A DNA stretch of 64,000 nt, taken from assembly GCF_015223195.1 (NCBI RefSeq), contig NZ_JADFUA010000001.1, forward strand, positions 186,001 through 250,000, in the 5' to 3' direction. Position numbers and translations under genes: made by a program. The stretch is from Chitinilyticum piscinae (GTDB lineage: Bacteria > Pseudomonadota > Gammaproteobacteria > Burkholderiales > Chitinibacteraceae). This document shows, in pieces, positions 25,615 to 34,208 of the stretch. The notes beneath the pieces were generated by a model, which saw only the letters and a program-made list of their open reading frames with translations, did no database searches and was not told the DNA's origin. Positions within the stretch are counted from its first letter, which is position 1. Every line of letters begins with the position of its first letter.

Positions 25615-26340
25615 ATGATCCGCATTCTGCTCGCGGTCGTGTTCCTGCTGGCTGCCGCATGCCATGCCGCACCGCCGGCAACACCGTTACCGCTGTACAC
25701 CTCGTATGACGAAGCCCCCTTCTCGCTGGCGCACGCCGACAATCTGACCGTGCGCCTGGCGGCCTATCTGACGCGCGCCTCGCAGGGACGTTATGTGTTC
25801 GAACCCGTGCAGCTGCCCCGCAAGCGGCTGGAGCAGATGCTGGCCGGCCATGGCTGGCAGGGGGCTCTGGCCTGGGGCAACCCCAAGTTCTTCAGTCAGC
25901 TGCCGCAGGACCACCTGCGCTGGACGCGCGGCTTCATGCGCGATGCCGATCTGGTCGTCAGCCGCCAGAGCCGGCCGGTGCACTACAGCGGCCCGGCATC
26001 GCTCTACGGGCTGACGCTGGGCGCGATCCGCGGCTGGGAGCTCAACGATTTCAATGCCGATATCCGTGACGGCAAGATCCGCCGTGAGGATGCGCCCACG
26101 GCCCTGGCCAATCTGCGCAAGCTGCAATCCGGCCGCATCGATGCCGCCCTGATCCAGCGCGCCGCGCTGCCCTATTTCCGCCGCAGCTTGCCGGGGCTGG
26201 AGCAATGGCTCTACATCAGCCCGATCCCCCGATGGGAATTCAGCCGCCATCTGGCGGTCGACCCTGCCTCGACCGAACTTTACGAGTTTCTGCAGCAGGC
26301 GCTGGCGGCCATGCCCCCCGATGCACTGGGCCCCCACTGA
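25615..26340 (+). CDS. periplasmic substrate-binding-like protein (SBP_bac_3 type), copy A
   Basis: 241 residues with a signal peptide (ILLAVVFLLAAACHA). The mature part resembles the amino-acid-binding SBP_bac_3 fold: PLYTSYDEAPFSLA at the start, then a two-lobe pattern ending ELYEFLQQALAAMP. No transporter permease or ATPase is nearby, so it may be a free-standing periplasmic sensor rather than an ABC subunit. It is a close paralogue of the 240-residue protein at 31165. The 15 bases before and including the ATG (AAGCTGGAGCATGAT here, AAGCTGAAGCATGAC there) are also alike. Confidence 0.8.
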   Translation: MIRILLAVVFLLAAACHAAPPATPLPLYTSYDEAPFSLAHADNLTVRLAAYLTRASQGRYVFEPVQLPRKRLEQMLAGHGWQGALAWGNPKFFSQLPQDHLRWTRGFMRDADLVVSRQSRPVHYSGPASLYGLTLGAIRGWELNDFNADIRDGKIRREDAPTALANLRKLQSGRIDAALIQRAALPYFRRSLPGLEQWLYISPIPRWEFSRHLAVDPASTELYEFLQQALAAMPPDALGPH

Positions 26341-26369
26341 TCCGGTCAGGCCGCAGTGCGACTTGAAGC

Positions 26370-26418
26370 TGTAAGCCAACCGGTCGCACAATGATCCATT
26401 GATTGCTGCCGGATACCC
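26370..26418. repeat. 49-bp element, weak copy
   Basis: Only the right end (ATACCC, ending 26418) and the ATTGATTGCTGCC interior fit. The left end is TGTAAG. It lies directly before the cysteine desulfurase ATG. Listed as a possible remnant. Confidence 0.25.
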
Positions 26419-26420
26419 TC

Positions 26421-27977
26421 ATGTCGACCACCGCTGCCCTCGCCTGCAACGAAATCTACCTGGATGCCAATGCCACCACCGCGCTGTTGCCGGCCGCGCA
26501 GGTGGCCATGCTGCGCACGCTGACGGACAACTACGGCAACCCCGGCAGCCCCCACGGCGCGGGGATCCGAGCCCGGCTGGAGCTGGAACGTGCACGCAAT
26601 GCCGCCGCTGCGGTGCTGCGCGTACCGGCCGGCCAGCTGATTTTCAACTCCGGTGCCACCGAAGGCATCCAGACCGCAGTTCTGTCGGCGCTGCACACGC
26701 AGCAGGCCGGCAGCCCTGTGCGGGTGCTGTACGGCTCCACCGAGCACAAGGCGGTGCCCGAGGCGCTGGCACACTGGGGCGAACTGCTGGGGTTAAATCT
26801 GGAACTGCTGGCCATTCCGGTCGACAGCGTTGGCCGGCATGATCTGGACTGGCTGGCCCGCCATGCGGCAGGCGCGGCACTGATCTGCACCATGGCGGCC
26901 AATAATGAAACCGGCGTGATTACCGATCTGGCCGGCATCGGCACCATCATTGCCGCGCAGACACCGCGCCCCCTGTGGCTGGTCGACGGCGTCCAGGCCT
27001 TTGGCAAACTCGATATCGACTGGCTGGCGCTCGGCGCGGACTATGTCCCGCTGTCCGGGCACAAGCTGCATGCGCCCAAGGGCAGCGGCATTCTGTATGT
27101 GCGCGATGGCGCGCCATTCACCCGCCTGCTGGCCGGCGGCGGACAGGAAGGCAATGCCCGCTGCGGCACGGAAAACCTGCCGGGCATCGCGGCCATCGGC
27201 GCGGTGTGCGAAGCACTGGCCGCCGGCGAATTCGGCGATCCGGCGCGGCTGCTTGCGGCCAATGCGCGCTTGCGTGCGGCGGTCAGCAGCGCCTTTCCCG
27301 GAGTCGTCTTCAACAGCCCTGCGCAGCATTGCCTGCCGACCACCATCAATTTCTCGGTGCCGGGTGTGCCCAGCAAGCGGCTGCTGGAGGTGTTCGACGC
27401 GCTGGGCCTGCGCTTGAGTGCCGGTTCGGCGTGTTCGAGCAAGACGGCCAAACCCAGTCATGTGCTGATGGCAATGGGGCTGGGCGAAGAACGTGCGACC
27501 AGCGCGATCCGCCTGTCGATTTCGCCGTGGTGCGATGCCACCGACATCGATGCCGCCGTCGCACGCCTGCAGTTGTGCGGTTCGATTCTCGAATCGCAAG
27601 CCGCTGCCATGGCGGCACTGGAACAGGTGGCGCTCCCCGAGGAAGATCAGGAGCTCTCCGACCGTTACGCCATCACCGCGTCGCAATTGCCGGACTGGCG
27701 TGCACGCCATGCGCCAGCGCTGTTCATCGACATCCGCGAGCCCTGGGAGCAGGCCGCCAGCGGCATCTGCCCCACGCTGGACGGGATGGCCAGTGAACAG
27801 CATCCGCTGAGCCAGCTGGCGCAATGGCTGCCGCAGTGGCCACATCAGCACAGTGTGCTGCTGGCCTGCCGCAGTGGCCGGCGCAGCGGACAACTGCTCA
27901 GCCATCTGCGCCAGCAGGGCTACGAGAATGTCTGGCATCTGGCCGAAGGGCTGGCCGGCCTGCCGCAGCCGCGCTGA
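26421..27977 (+). CDS. cysteine desulfurase (NifS/IscS-like) fused to a rhodanese domain
   Basis: 518 residues. The N-terminal class V aminotransferase domain (about 1-385) has the start YLDANATTALLP, the PLP lysine in SGHKLHAPKG (Lys215) and the sulfur-accepting cysteine in SAGSACSSKTAKPSH (Cys338). The C-terminal rhodanese domain (about 420-518) has the active loop CRSGRRS (Cys483). The enzyme should take sulfur from cysteine as a persulfide and pass it to its own rhodanese domain, for thiolation or Fe-S uses. No isc/suf partner genes are near. It differs from housekeeping IscS by this fusion. Confidence 0.9.
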   Translation: MSTTAALACNEIYLDANATTALLPAAQVAMLRTLTDNYGNPGSPHGAGIRARLELERARNAAAAVLRVPAGQLIFNSGATEGIQTAVLSALHTQQAGSPVRVLYGSTEHKAVPEALAHWGELLGLNLELLAIPVDSVGRHDLDWLARHAAGAALICTMAANNETGVITDLAGIGTIIAAQTPRPLWLVDGVQAFGKLDIDWLALGADYVPLSGHKLHAPKGSGILYVRDGAPFTRLLAGGGQEGNARCGTENLPGIAAIGAVCEALAAGEFGDPARLLAANARLRAAVSSAFPGVVFNSPAQHCLPTTINFSVPGVPSKRLLEVFDALGLRLSAGSACSSKTAKPSHVLMAMGLGEERATSAIRLSISPWCDATDIDAAVARLQLCGSILESQAAAMAALEQVALPEEDQELSDRYAITASQLPDWRARHAPALFIDIREPWEQAASGICPTLDGMASEQHPLSQLAQWLPQWPHQHSVLLACRSGRRSGQLLSHLRQQGYENVWHLAEGLAGLPQPR

Positions 27978-28063
27978 AAGCGGCAGCAGCCGGCGCAGGC
28001 GAACCAGATCAGGGAATTCACGCAAGGTTTGCTGCGATTGCGGCAGCCGCATACACTCGTAGT

Positions 28064-29746
28064 ATGAGCGTGCGCCCTTATTCCTTTGAATCTCCACCCT
28101 ATCTGGATGCGGCCACTGGCGATCCGGACGACCTTGCCAGCCTGAAATTCCTGCTGATCGATCCGGTCGCGGATCTGCGCCACACCCTCGCGATGACACT
28201 GGGGCAGTACGGTGTGCGCCAGATCGAACAGGCCAGCCGCTCGGGTGATGCGCTGGCACTGATCCGCCGCACCGAATATGACGTGGTACTGTGCGAATAC
28301 GACCTCGGGCATGGCTTTGATGGCTTGTTTCTGTTCGAGGAAATGCGCCGGCATGATCTGCTGAAAGCGTCGTGTGCCTTCATCATCGTGACCGGCGAGC
28401 GGCGCACGCAGAAAGTCCTGGGCGCCGCCGAGCTGGTTCCCGATGCCATCGTGCTCAAACCGTTTACCGGTGACAGCCTTTATGCCCGCTTGCGCCGGGC
28501 ATTGCGGCGCAAGCGTCGTTTCCAGCCGATCGATTCCGCCATCTTGCGCCATGATTTCCTGTTGGCCATCCGGCTGTGCAATCAGGAAATCAAGCAGGGC
28601 GGCGCCGATCTGCTGGAGTTCGTGCGCATGAAGGTTCACCTGATGCTGCGCATTGCCGACTGGGCCGGTGTGCGCGACCTGTGCCGCACCTTGCTGGCCA
28701 AGCAGGATCTGCCGTGGGCCAGAATGGCACTGGGAAAGGCCTTGTTCGAGCAGAAGCAGTACCCGGAAGCCGCGGAGTTATTCCAGAGCGTGCTGGCTGA
28801 ACATGAACTGGTACTGGAAGCCTACGACTGGCTGGCACGCGTGCAACAGGCCCAGGGCAAGCTGGACGATGCCCGGAATACCGTCGACAGGGCGGTGGCG
28901 CGTTCGCCCTTTGTGGTGAGCCGCCAGCGTGAACTGGGCGAGCTGGCCTGGCAGACCGGCGACATGGGCGTAGCGCAGACCGCGTTTCATGAAGTGGTCG
29001 GCCTGTCGCGCTATTCCTTCTGGCGTGACCCTGCGGATCATGGGCGGCTGATTGAAGTGCTTACCGCACGCAATGAGCTTGGCGAAGCACGCAAGCTCCT
29101 GACCGATCTGCGCCGCGCGTTTGCCGGGGCCCCCGGTCAGGAGTGCATGGGGCTGCTGCTGGAGGCTGGCATCGAGCGCCAGTCCGGCAACGAACAGGCT
29201 GCACGGGAAAAGCTTGGGCTGGCACAGCAGCGGCTGGACCAGCAGGAATCGCCACCGGATGTCGCGTCCGGCATGGTGATGGCCAGGGCGTTGCAGCAAT
29301 TGGGCAGCGCGGAAGCCGCCGCCTTGCTGATGCAGAATCTGCTGCGGAACAATCATGATGCCCCCAATCTTGCCGGACAGATCCGCGCGCTCTACCAGCA
29401 GGCGGGCCAGCCGGAGAAAGCCGCCGAACTGATTGATTCGATCACCGGTGACATTGTCCGGCTCAACAACGAGGCGGTTCAGCTGGCCCGCAGCGGCGAT
29501 CTGGCCGCAGCCGCCGAACTATTCCTGCGGGCAGTCGCCGACATGCCGGCGAATGTGCAGATCATCTACAACACCGTTAATGCCCTTTTGGCCTACGTGA
29601 ACCAGCATGGCTGGCATGCCAGTTATATGGAACGCGCGGCCGAGTTGCTGCGGCGAGCGTCGGAACTGAGCCCCGCCAACGGGCGCGGCCTGCAGCTGAT
29701 TGAGGTGTTGCGCAAAACCCGCCTGAAATACGGCGTGGCCAGCTGA
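28064..29746 (+). CDS. response-regulator receiver domain with long TPR-rich C-terminal region
   Basis: 560 residues. The receiver domain (about 25-150) has the phospho-acceptor Asp80 (CEYDLG) and the conserved Lys132 (VLKPF). The acidic pair is reduced to one aspartate (LLIDPVADLR). From about 165 to the end come helical tetratricopeptide-type repeats (EQKQYPEAAELFQSVLAEH, QAQGKLDDARNTVDRAV). There is no DNA-binding or enzymatic output, so it likely acts by protein binding. Similar receiver-TPR proteins occur near chemotaxis or type IV pilus systems. No kinase is adjacent. Confidence 0.88.
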   Translation: MSVRPYSFESPPYLDAATGDPDDLASLKFLLIDPVADLRHTLAMTLGQYGVRQIEQASRSGDALALIRRTEYDVVLCEYDLGHGFDGLFLFEEMRRHDLLKASCAFIIVTGERRTQKVLGAAELVPDAIVLKPFTGDSLYARLRRALRRKRRFQPIDSAILRHDFLLAIRLCNQEIKQGGADLLEFVRMKVHLMLRIADWAGVRDLCRTLLAKQDLPWARMALGKALFEQKQYPEAAELFQSVLAEHELVLEAYDWLARVQQAQGKLDDARNTVDRAVARSPFVVSRQRELGELAWQTGDMGVAQTAFHEVVGLSRYSFWRDPADHGRLIEVLTARNELGEARKLLTDLRRAFAGAPGQECMGLLLEAGIERQSGNEQAAREKLGLAQQRLDQQESPPDVASGMVMARALQQLGSAEAAALLMQNLLRNNHDAPNLAGQIRALYQQAGQPEKAAELIDSITGDIVRLNNEAVQLARSGDLAAAAELFLRAVADMPANVQIIYNTVNALLAYVNQHGWHASYMERAAELLRRASELSPANGRGLQLIEVLRKTRLKYGVAS

Positions 29747-29808
29747 TTCCCCGGCCGAAGCACGCCGCGACGCGCGTGGGCGCATACCTATCACGCCCGG
29801 CCCGAGCC

Positions 29809-30087
29809 TCAGCGCAGACCGTTGTCGTCCGACCAGTAAGTGATGCTCACCTGCTGCTCGCCCAGGCTGACCACGGCACCCGCGGGTAGCCGTGCCCGCG
29901 TGAGCACCAGCGCCGGATCACCCAGAACCACATCATCGAGCCGCACCTCGCCGGCAGCAATGTGCCGCGGCGCGGCATCGGCCGTGCACAGCTGCAGGCG
30001 CAGCAGGAACTCGGGCAAGGGCACGCCCAGATCGTAGGCATAGGCCGATAACGCCATCGTGCGCCGGGCAGGCAAAAGCTGGCTCAT
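29809..30087 (-). CDS. small S4-like protein
   Basis: 92 residues (possibly starting at Met11). The arrangement PLPEFLLRLQLCTADAAPRH, then IAAGEVRLDDVVLGDPALVL, then a glycine/valine beta end (AVVSLGEQQVSI), follows the S4 RNA-binding pattern: helix pair, GEVRVNG-like strand, and a last strand after GD. The match is suggestive only. It is convergent with the receiver-TPR gene. The 128-bp gap upstream contains nothing I can name. Confidence 0.55.
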   Translation of the reverse strand: MSQLLPARRTMALSAYAYDLGVPLPEFLLRLQLCTADAAPRHIAAGEVRLDDVVLGDPALVLTRARLPAGAVVSLGEQQVSITYWSDDNGLR

Positions 30088-30215
30088 GGTTTATTCCCAG
30101 CAGGATGAGAAACCGCACCCTGCCATGTGGCAGCGCCCGCTGCAGTAGCCGTGCTCACAGCCGCGCCAGCGTTGCCTATAGTGGCAGAACTGCGGTACAG
30201 CCAAAGGGGAAGGCA

Positions 30216-31034
30216 ATGGTTCGGGCAGGCAGCTTGCTTGTAGTGACACTCGCGATGCTGGCGGGCGGACTGGTCCACGCCGCCTGCAGCCGCCCCATCG
30301 TGGTCCCCAGCTCGCCACTGGGTTTCAGCGTGCAGGTGCAGGACAACACGGTCAGCGGTGTTTACCCCGAAGCGCTGCGCACGCTGGGGCGCAAGTATGG
30401 CTGCCAGTTTGTCTTTCCACTGGTCCCCCGCACGCGCGCCGAATACATGGTACTGGACGCCGACGAGGGCGACCTGCTGGTCTCGATCAGCCGCAACGCC
30501 AGCCGCGATGCCCGGGGCGACTTCATCAAGCTGACCGACGTGCGGCCCAGCCTGATCTTCCTGAAACGCAAGCCGGTGGCCGCCCGCTCGCTGCAGGACA
30601 TCCTCAGCGACCCGCGCTTGCAGGGCATCACGGTGCGCGGCTATTCCTACGGCGACGAATTCAACCGCTTCATGGACGAACTGAAGCGCCAGAACCGGCT
30701 GAGCACCGCCAACGACCTCATTACCCTGGGCAAGATGCTCAACGCCGACCGCGGGGACTTCACCATCGTCGCCGCCACGCTACTGGTCTCCGCCCTGGCG
30801 GAATCCCCGGAAACGCAGGCGCTGACGGGGGCACTGGTCTACCGCCCACTGGCCGATCTGCCGGCGGTGGAAAACGGCGCCTACCTCAGCCGCAAGCTGT
30901 CCGAGGCCGACCGGCAAACGCTGACCCGGTTGCTGAACGAGCTGCGGACTGGCGGCGTGCTGCAGACGGAGCTGGAGCGCTACTACTCGCGCGAGCTGAT
31001 CGAAGCGACGTTTGCGCGCAGCGCCGGCAATTGA
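30216..31034 (+). CDS. periplasmic SBP_bac_3-type binding protein
   Basis: 272 residues from the ATG at 30216, preceded by AAAGGGGAAGG. Signal peptide LLVVTLAMLAGGLVHA; the mature start ACSRPIVVPSSPLGFSVQ and GVYPEALRTLGRKYGCQF fit the family, and two early cysteines may form a disulfide. It is a more distant relative of the proteins at 25615 and 31165. No ABC permease or ATPase genes are nearby, so a sensory or orphan binding role is possible. Confidence 0.78.
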   Translation: MVRAGSLLVVTLAMLAGGLVHAACSRPIVVPSSPLGFSVQVQDNTVSGVYPEALRTLGRKYGCQFVFPLVPRTRAEYMVLDADEGDLLVSISRNASRDARGDFIKLTDVRPSLIFLKRKPVAARSLQDILSDPRLQGITVRGYSYGDEFNRFMDELKRQNRLSTANDLITLGKMLNADRGDFTIVAATLLVSALAESPETQALTGALVYRPLADLPAVENGAYLSRKLSEADRQTLTRLLNELRTGGVLQTELERYYSRELIEATFARSAGN

Positions 31035-31040
31035 ATAACC

Positions 31041-31089
31041 AGGTATACACCAGAAAGTCATTGCCAATAATGAGCGCAGCAATATACAC
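31041..31089. repeat. 49-bp element, copy 9
   Basis: AGGTAT and ATACAC (one mismatch) at the 49-bp spacing, beginning 7 bp after the stop of the preceding gene. GCGCAGCAAT lies near the right end. Confidence 0.6.
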
Positions 31090-31164
31090 ATGCATGTATA
31101 GACATCCCCGGCACACCGGCGCAGGCCGGCTTGTTCCCCGTGCCCCGACGTCTTAAGCTGAAGC

Positions 31165-31887
31165 ATGACACGCATCCTGCTGGCGGGGCTGGCGCTGTTG
31201 TGGGCCCTGCTGGGGCATGCAGCGGCGGTGCAGCACATTCCGCTCTACACCTACTATGACGATTCGCCGTTCGGACTCGCCCATCCGGACAACCTCACCG
31301 CGGATCTCGCCGACTACCTCAGCGACGCGTCGCAGGGGCGCTACCGCTTCGAACCGGTGCAGCTGCCGCGCAAACGGCTGGATCAGGAACTGGAGAAACC
31401 CGACTGGCAAGGCGTCGTGGCCTGGGGTAATCCTGATTTTTTCAGCAATCTGCCTCTCGGCCGCCTGCGCTGGACAGGGCCTTACTCGCACGATGCGGAT
31501 CTGATCGTCAGCAGCAAAAGCCGGCCTGTCGACTATCGTGGCCCGGAATCGTTAACCGGCCTCACCTTCGGTGCCATTCTCGGGCGACAGCTGGGCGATC
31601 TGACCCCCGCGATTCAGGCTGGCAAGATCCGCCGCGAAGATGCCACCAGCCAATCCGCCAATCTGCGCAAACTGCAAGCAGGGCGCATCGACGTGACACA
31701 ACTGCAGCAATCCGCGCTGCCGCACCTGCGCCGCGAATACCCCGAACTGGATCGCTGGCTCTACATCAGCCAGCCCCCGCGCGATGTCTTCACCCGCCAT
31801 CTGGGCGTGAATCCCGCCAACACCGAACTGTACGACTTTCTGCAGTCTGCCATTCGCGGCGTGCCCAAAGAACTGACCGGCCGCTGA
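31165..31887 (+). CDS. periplasmic substrate-binding-like protein (SBP_bac_3 type), copy B
   Basis: 240 residues with a signal peptide (LLAGLALLWALLGHAAA). It shares long blocks with the protein at 25615: PLYTYYDDSPFGLAHPDNLT, FEPVQLPRKRLDQ, AWGNPDFFS, RREDATSQSANLRKLQAGRI and ELYDFLQSAI. The two clearly arose by duplication, now 5.5 kb apart in the same orientation. No transporter subunits are adjacent. The ligand is unknown. Confidence 0.8.
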   Translation: MTRILLAGLALLWALLGHAAAVQHIPLYTYYDDSPFGLAHPDNLTADLADYLSDASQGRYRFEPVQLPRKRLDQELEKPDWQGVVAWGNPDFFSNLPLGRLRWTGPYSHDADLIVSSKSRPVDYRGPESLTGLTFGAILGRQLGDLTPAIQAGKIRREDATSQSANLRKLQAGRIDVTQLQQSALPHLRREYPELDRWLYISQPPRDVFTRHLGVNPANTELYDFLQSAIRGVPKELTGR

Positions 31888-31919
31888 ACGGCTGGCTCCA
31901 CCCCCCTGCAAAAAGCACC

Positions 31920-31968
31920 GGGTATAAGCCTGAATGCATTCATTTACCATTGATTCAGACGTATACCA
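31920..31968. repeat. 49-bp element, copy 3
   Basis: GGGTAT and ATACCA (one mismatch) at 49 bp, in the convergent gap between the SBP-like and LprI-like genes. The interior is AT-rich (CATTCATTTACCATTGATT). Confidence 0.65.
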
Positions 31969-31992
31969 TCAACGGTAATTACCGACAGGGCG

Positions 31993-32382
31993 TCATTGAT
32001 TTTCAACGAACTGCTGCAGCTCCTTGATACGCTGCTCGGCGCGGGATTGCATGCAGCCCAGATACATCGTGCCGCGAATGGTACCGCCCGACCAGTAGCT
32101 ATACACATTGCGGCAATCCGCCTCGCGGAACTTCACCCACAGCCGCTGCGCTTCGATGAAATTCTTCTTCAGCGCGCCCTGTTCCTCGGTTTCGGGGTTG
32201 GCGCTCACGGCTTCCACCTGCTTCAGTACGCGGCGGTAGACCGTGTTGAGCTGCTGCTCGGTTTTCTCCTGGGTCATGCGAGCACACTGCTCGATGTCGG
32301 GAGTCGAGCTGGCCTGACGGCAATCCAGTGCCTGCGCCGGCACGGCCAGCAGGCAAAACAGAACGGGGATAAAACGCTTCAT
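31993..32382 (-). CDS. secreted LprI-type protein (DUF1311)
   Basis: 129 residues from the ATG at 32382, with GGAG upstream. Signal peptide MKRFIPVLFCLLAVPAQA; the mature part begins LDCRQASSTPDIEQCA and contains the DUF1311/LprI features: the QLNTVYRRVLK helix, QRLWVKFREADC, and a late GCMQSRAEQRI, with four cysteines. In mycobacteria LprI inhibits lysozyme; the function of proteobacterial members is mostly untested. Confidence 0.85.
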   Translation of the reverse strand: MKRFIPVLFCLLAVPAQALDCRQASSTPDIEQCARMTQEKTEQQLNTVYRRVLKQVEAVSANPETEEQGALKKNFIEAQRLWVKFREADCRNVYSYWSGGTIRGTMYLGCMQSRAEQRIKELQQFVENQ

Positions 32383-32478
32383 GAGATCTCCGGATACAGA
32401 GGACAGGGGCTGACAAGAGCTGCCTGACCTGATTGAGCACAGACACGGTGGCAAGGTGCAGCTCGCCACCGACGACCA

Positions 32479-32527
32479 GGGTATTTCCTTGAAAGCATAT
32501 TGAGTATTGAGTTGCAGGAACATACCC
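32479..32527. repeat. 49-bp element, copy 4
   Basis: Exact GGGTAT and ATACCC at 49 bp, interior AAGCATATTGAGTATTGAG, and CAGGAAC before the right end exactly as in copy 1. It lies in the 193-bp gap between the LprI-like and BLUF genes. Confidence 0.8.
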
Positions 32528-32575
32528 CTGACTAATCGCTGGGGTAGCAAATGGCAGCCTGTCACCCTCAGGCCA

Positions 32576-32989
32576 TCAGGCCATCAGGCCTTTCAGCGCC
32601 AGCAGCAGCTGATAGCAGCTTTCACCGCTCATGGTGTAGGGATCAAGCATGTCGCTGCGCGAATAGGCCTTGATCACGGGGGCAAGCCTGGCGGAATCCG
32701 GCACATAGCCCATCGACCATTCGGAAAAATCGCGCCGGGCGATTTCCTGATACTGCAGCTGCAGGATGTGGTTGTGGCGCGGGTCTTTCAGAATCTGCTG
32801 ATAGGTCTGATTGACCGCTTCGCGCGATCCCTCGAGGCATTGCAGGAAAAACGCCGGATTGAAAAACAGTGCACCCGTGACGTGCAGGGCGGAGTTTTTA
32901 CTGCGGGCCGATTGCAGGATGTGCTCGACATCCCCCGGGCGGAATTGCTCGGACAACTGGCTTACATAGATCAAGCGCACCAGATACAT
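32576..32989 (-). CDS. BLUF-domain blue-light sensor protein
   Basis: 137 residues, a stand-alone BLUF photoreceptor that binds FAD. The conserved Tyr8 in RLIYVSQL is the photo-active residue. FNPAFFLQCLEG carries the Asn and Gln (about 44 and 50) that hydrogen-bond the flavin. FSEWSMGY carries the Trp/Met pair (about 92-94). Stand-alone BLUF proteins signal through a separate partner, and none is identifiable next door. They often influence motility or c-di-GMP, which fits the signalling genes elsewhere in the window only loosely. Confidence 0.9.
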   Translation of the reverse strand: MYLVRLIYVSQLSEQFRPGDVEHILQSARSKNSALHVTGALFFNPAFFLQCLEGSREAVNQTYQQILKDPRHNHILQLQYQEIARRDFSEWSMGYVPDSARLAPVIKAYSRSDMLDPYTMSGESCYQLLLALKGLMA

Positions 32990-33146
32990 CGCGTTCTCCA
33001 GAAAAAGGATCCCAGGCGTCCGCCCCGGCCGACCGCCGGCGACGACATGTGTCTAGCCATCATAGTTGAGCACGCCATCAATACCGCCCTTTGTTGCTGC
33101 CACGGTTATGGCAGGCGTGACCGCGCAGCCCGCCTGGCGGCACCAT

Positions 33147-33500
33147 TCAAGGATTGCGCGGAGCGGCCCCGGCTGGTGGCAGGCGCATGCCGAAGGCCGC
33201 CATGGCGGCGATCAGGTCGGCGAGCTGCATTCCCAGCGGCGTCAGCGTGTAATCGGTATGCGGCGGCACCACCGGATAGACGGTCTTGCTGAGCAAGCCT
33301 TCGCGCTCCAGAAACTTCAGCCGGTCAGCCAGCACCTTCGGGCTGATGCCGGCCAGCGAATGCTGCAGCTCGGAATAGCGCTTCGTGCCGCCCAGCAGAT
33401 CGCGGATGATGCGGGTCGTCCACTTTCCCTCGATCAGCCGTGCCGTGCGCGCTACCGGGCAATCGCCGGCGCATGCCATGTCCTGTCTGTGTTCGTTCAT
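33147..33500 (-). CDS. HxlR-family transcriptional regulator
   Basis: 117 residues. The family start CPVARTARLIEGKWTTRIIR (here after a CxGDC motif) leads into the winged helix (RYSELQHSLAGISPKVLADR and EREGLLSKTVYPVVPPHTDY). The N-terminal cysteines are the type used for redox or aldehyde sensing in this family. It is divergent from the small membrane gene at 33605, probably its target. The 157 bp between this gene and BLUF hold no recognisable feature. Confidence 0.92.
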   Translation of the reverse strand: MNEHRQDMACAGDCPVARTARLIEGKWTTRIIRDLLGGTKRYSELQHSLAGISPKVLADRLKFLEREGLLSKTVYPVVPPHTDYTLTPLGMQLADLIAAMAAFGMRLPPAGAAPRNP

Positions 33501-33530
33501 CGTTCATCCACCGGATTAATACTATTAAAA

Positions 33531-33558
33531 AAGTAACTACTTCCAAAAAGAAAGTAAG
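33531..33558. promoter_or_regulatory. possible HxlR operator in the divergent promoter region
   Basis: AAGTAACTACTT, then CCAAAAAG, then AAAGTAAG: an imperfect inverted arrangement of AGTAACT/ACTT half-sites in the only AT-rich patch between the divergent HxlR and membrane-protein genes. TTAATACTATTAA just before it could hold a -10 box. Proposed from position and symmetry only. Confidence 0.4.
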
Positions 33559-33604
33559 GCACGCAAGATGCACCGGCATTTCCCCATTCCCACCGGAGCA
33601 GCAC

Positions 33605-34015
33605 ATGCAAACACGTTTATCCCGCCCCAGCCGGGCACTTCTGGCCATGATGGCCGCCGTACAGATCATTCTGGGACTGGCCTTTCTCGCCGCCCCCGAG
33701 CGCAGCGCCCTGCTGCTGGGCCTGCCGCAAGCGCCGGGCTGGAGCAACTGGCTGTTCGGCATGATGGCCGCCCGCTTTCTCGGTTATGGCTACGGCCTGA
33801 TCGTGGCGCTGCGCCAGCCCGCACAGGCCGCCCCCTGGCTGCGCAGCATGCTGGTGATCCAGGCGCTGGACTGGCTGGTCACCCTGAAATACCTGTGGCT
33901 GGGCGCGGTGACGCTGCCGCAGGTCAACACCGCCGCCTTTCTGCCCTTGCTGTTCATCGCCGCCTGCGCCGTGGCGCTGCGGCAGCGCCCGCCATCACGC
34001 GCGGCTGTCGCCTGA
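33605..34015 (+). CDS. small multi-spanning membrane protein
   Basis: 136 residues from the ATG at 33605, with CGGAG upstream. Four hydrophobic segments (AMMAAVQIILGLAFLAAP, FGMMAARFLGYGYGLIVAL, MLVIQALDWLVTLKYLWLG, AAFLPLLFIAACAVAL) give a compact four-helix membrane protein. I recognise no named family. Its divergent position suggests control by the adjacent HxlR protein. Confidence 0.7.
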   Translation: MQTRLSRPSRALLAMMAAVQIILGLAFLAAPERSALLLGLPQAPGWSNWLFGMMAARFLGYGYGLIVALRQPAQAAPWLRSMLVIQALDWLVTLKYLWLGAVTLPQVNTAAFLPLLFIAACAVALRQRPPSRAAVA

Positions 34016-34041
34016 CCCACGGTCAAACTACAGCAGCACGG

Positions 34042-34067
34042 GTGCGCAAATCCCGCAAGGGTTTGTG
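34042..34067 (+). repeat. REP element left half (copy A)
   Basis: GTGCGCAAATCCCGCAAGGG, then TTTGTG, matches the left hairpin of the complete element at 38903-39013 but lacks the GTAG head and the right half. It lies just before the DUF1456 gene. Confidence 0.6.
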
Positions 34068-34208
34068 TTCCCGAATCGGCTGGCGCTTGCGATAGGGCGT
34101 TCACGTTCCCCATGTGCAACGCGACGCGTCGTGGCTGAATAAATGCATAAATGCGGGCAGGCGCTGGCCGGCCGCGTAAAATGCCCGCTTCACCCACGGG
34201 GCCACGCC

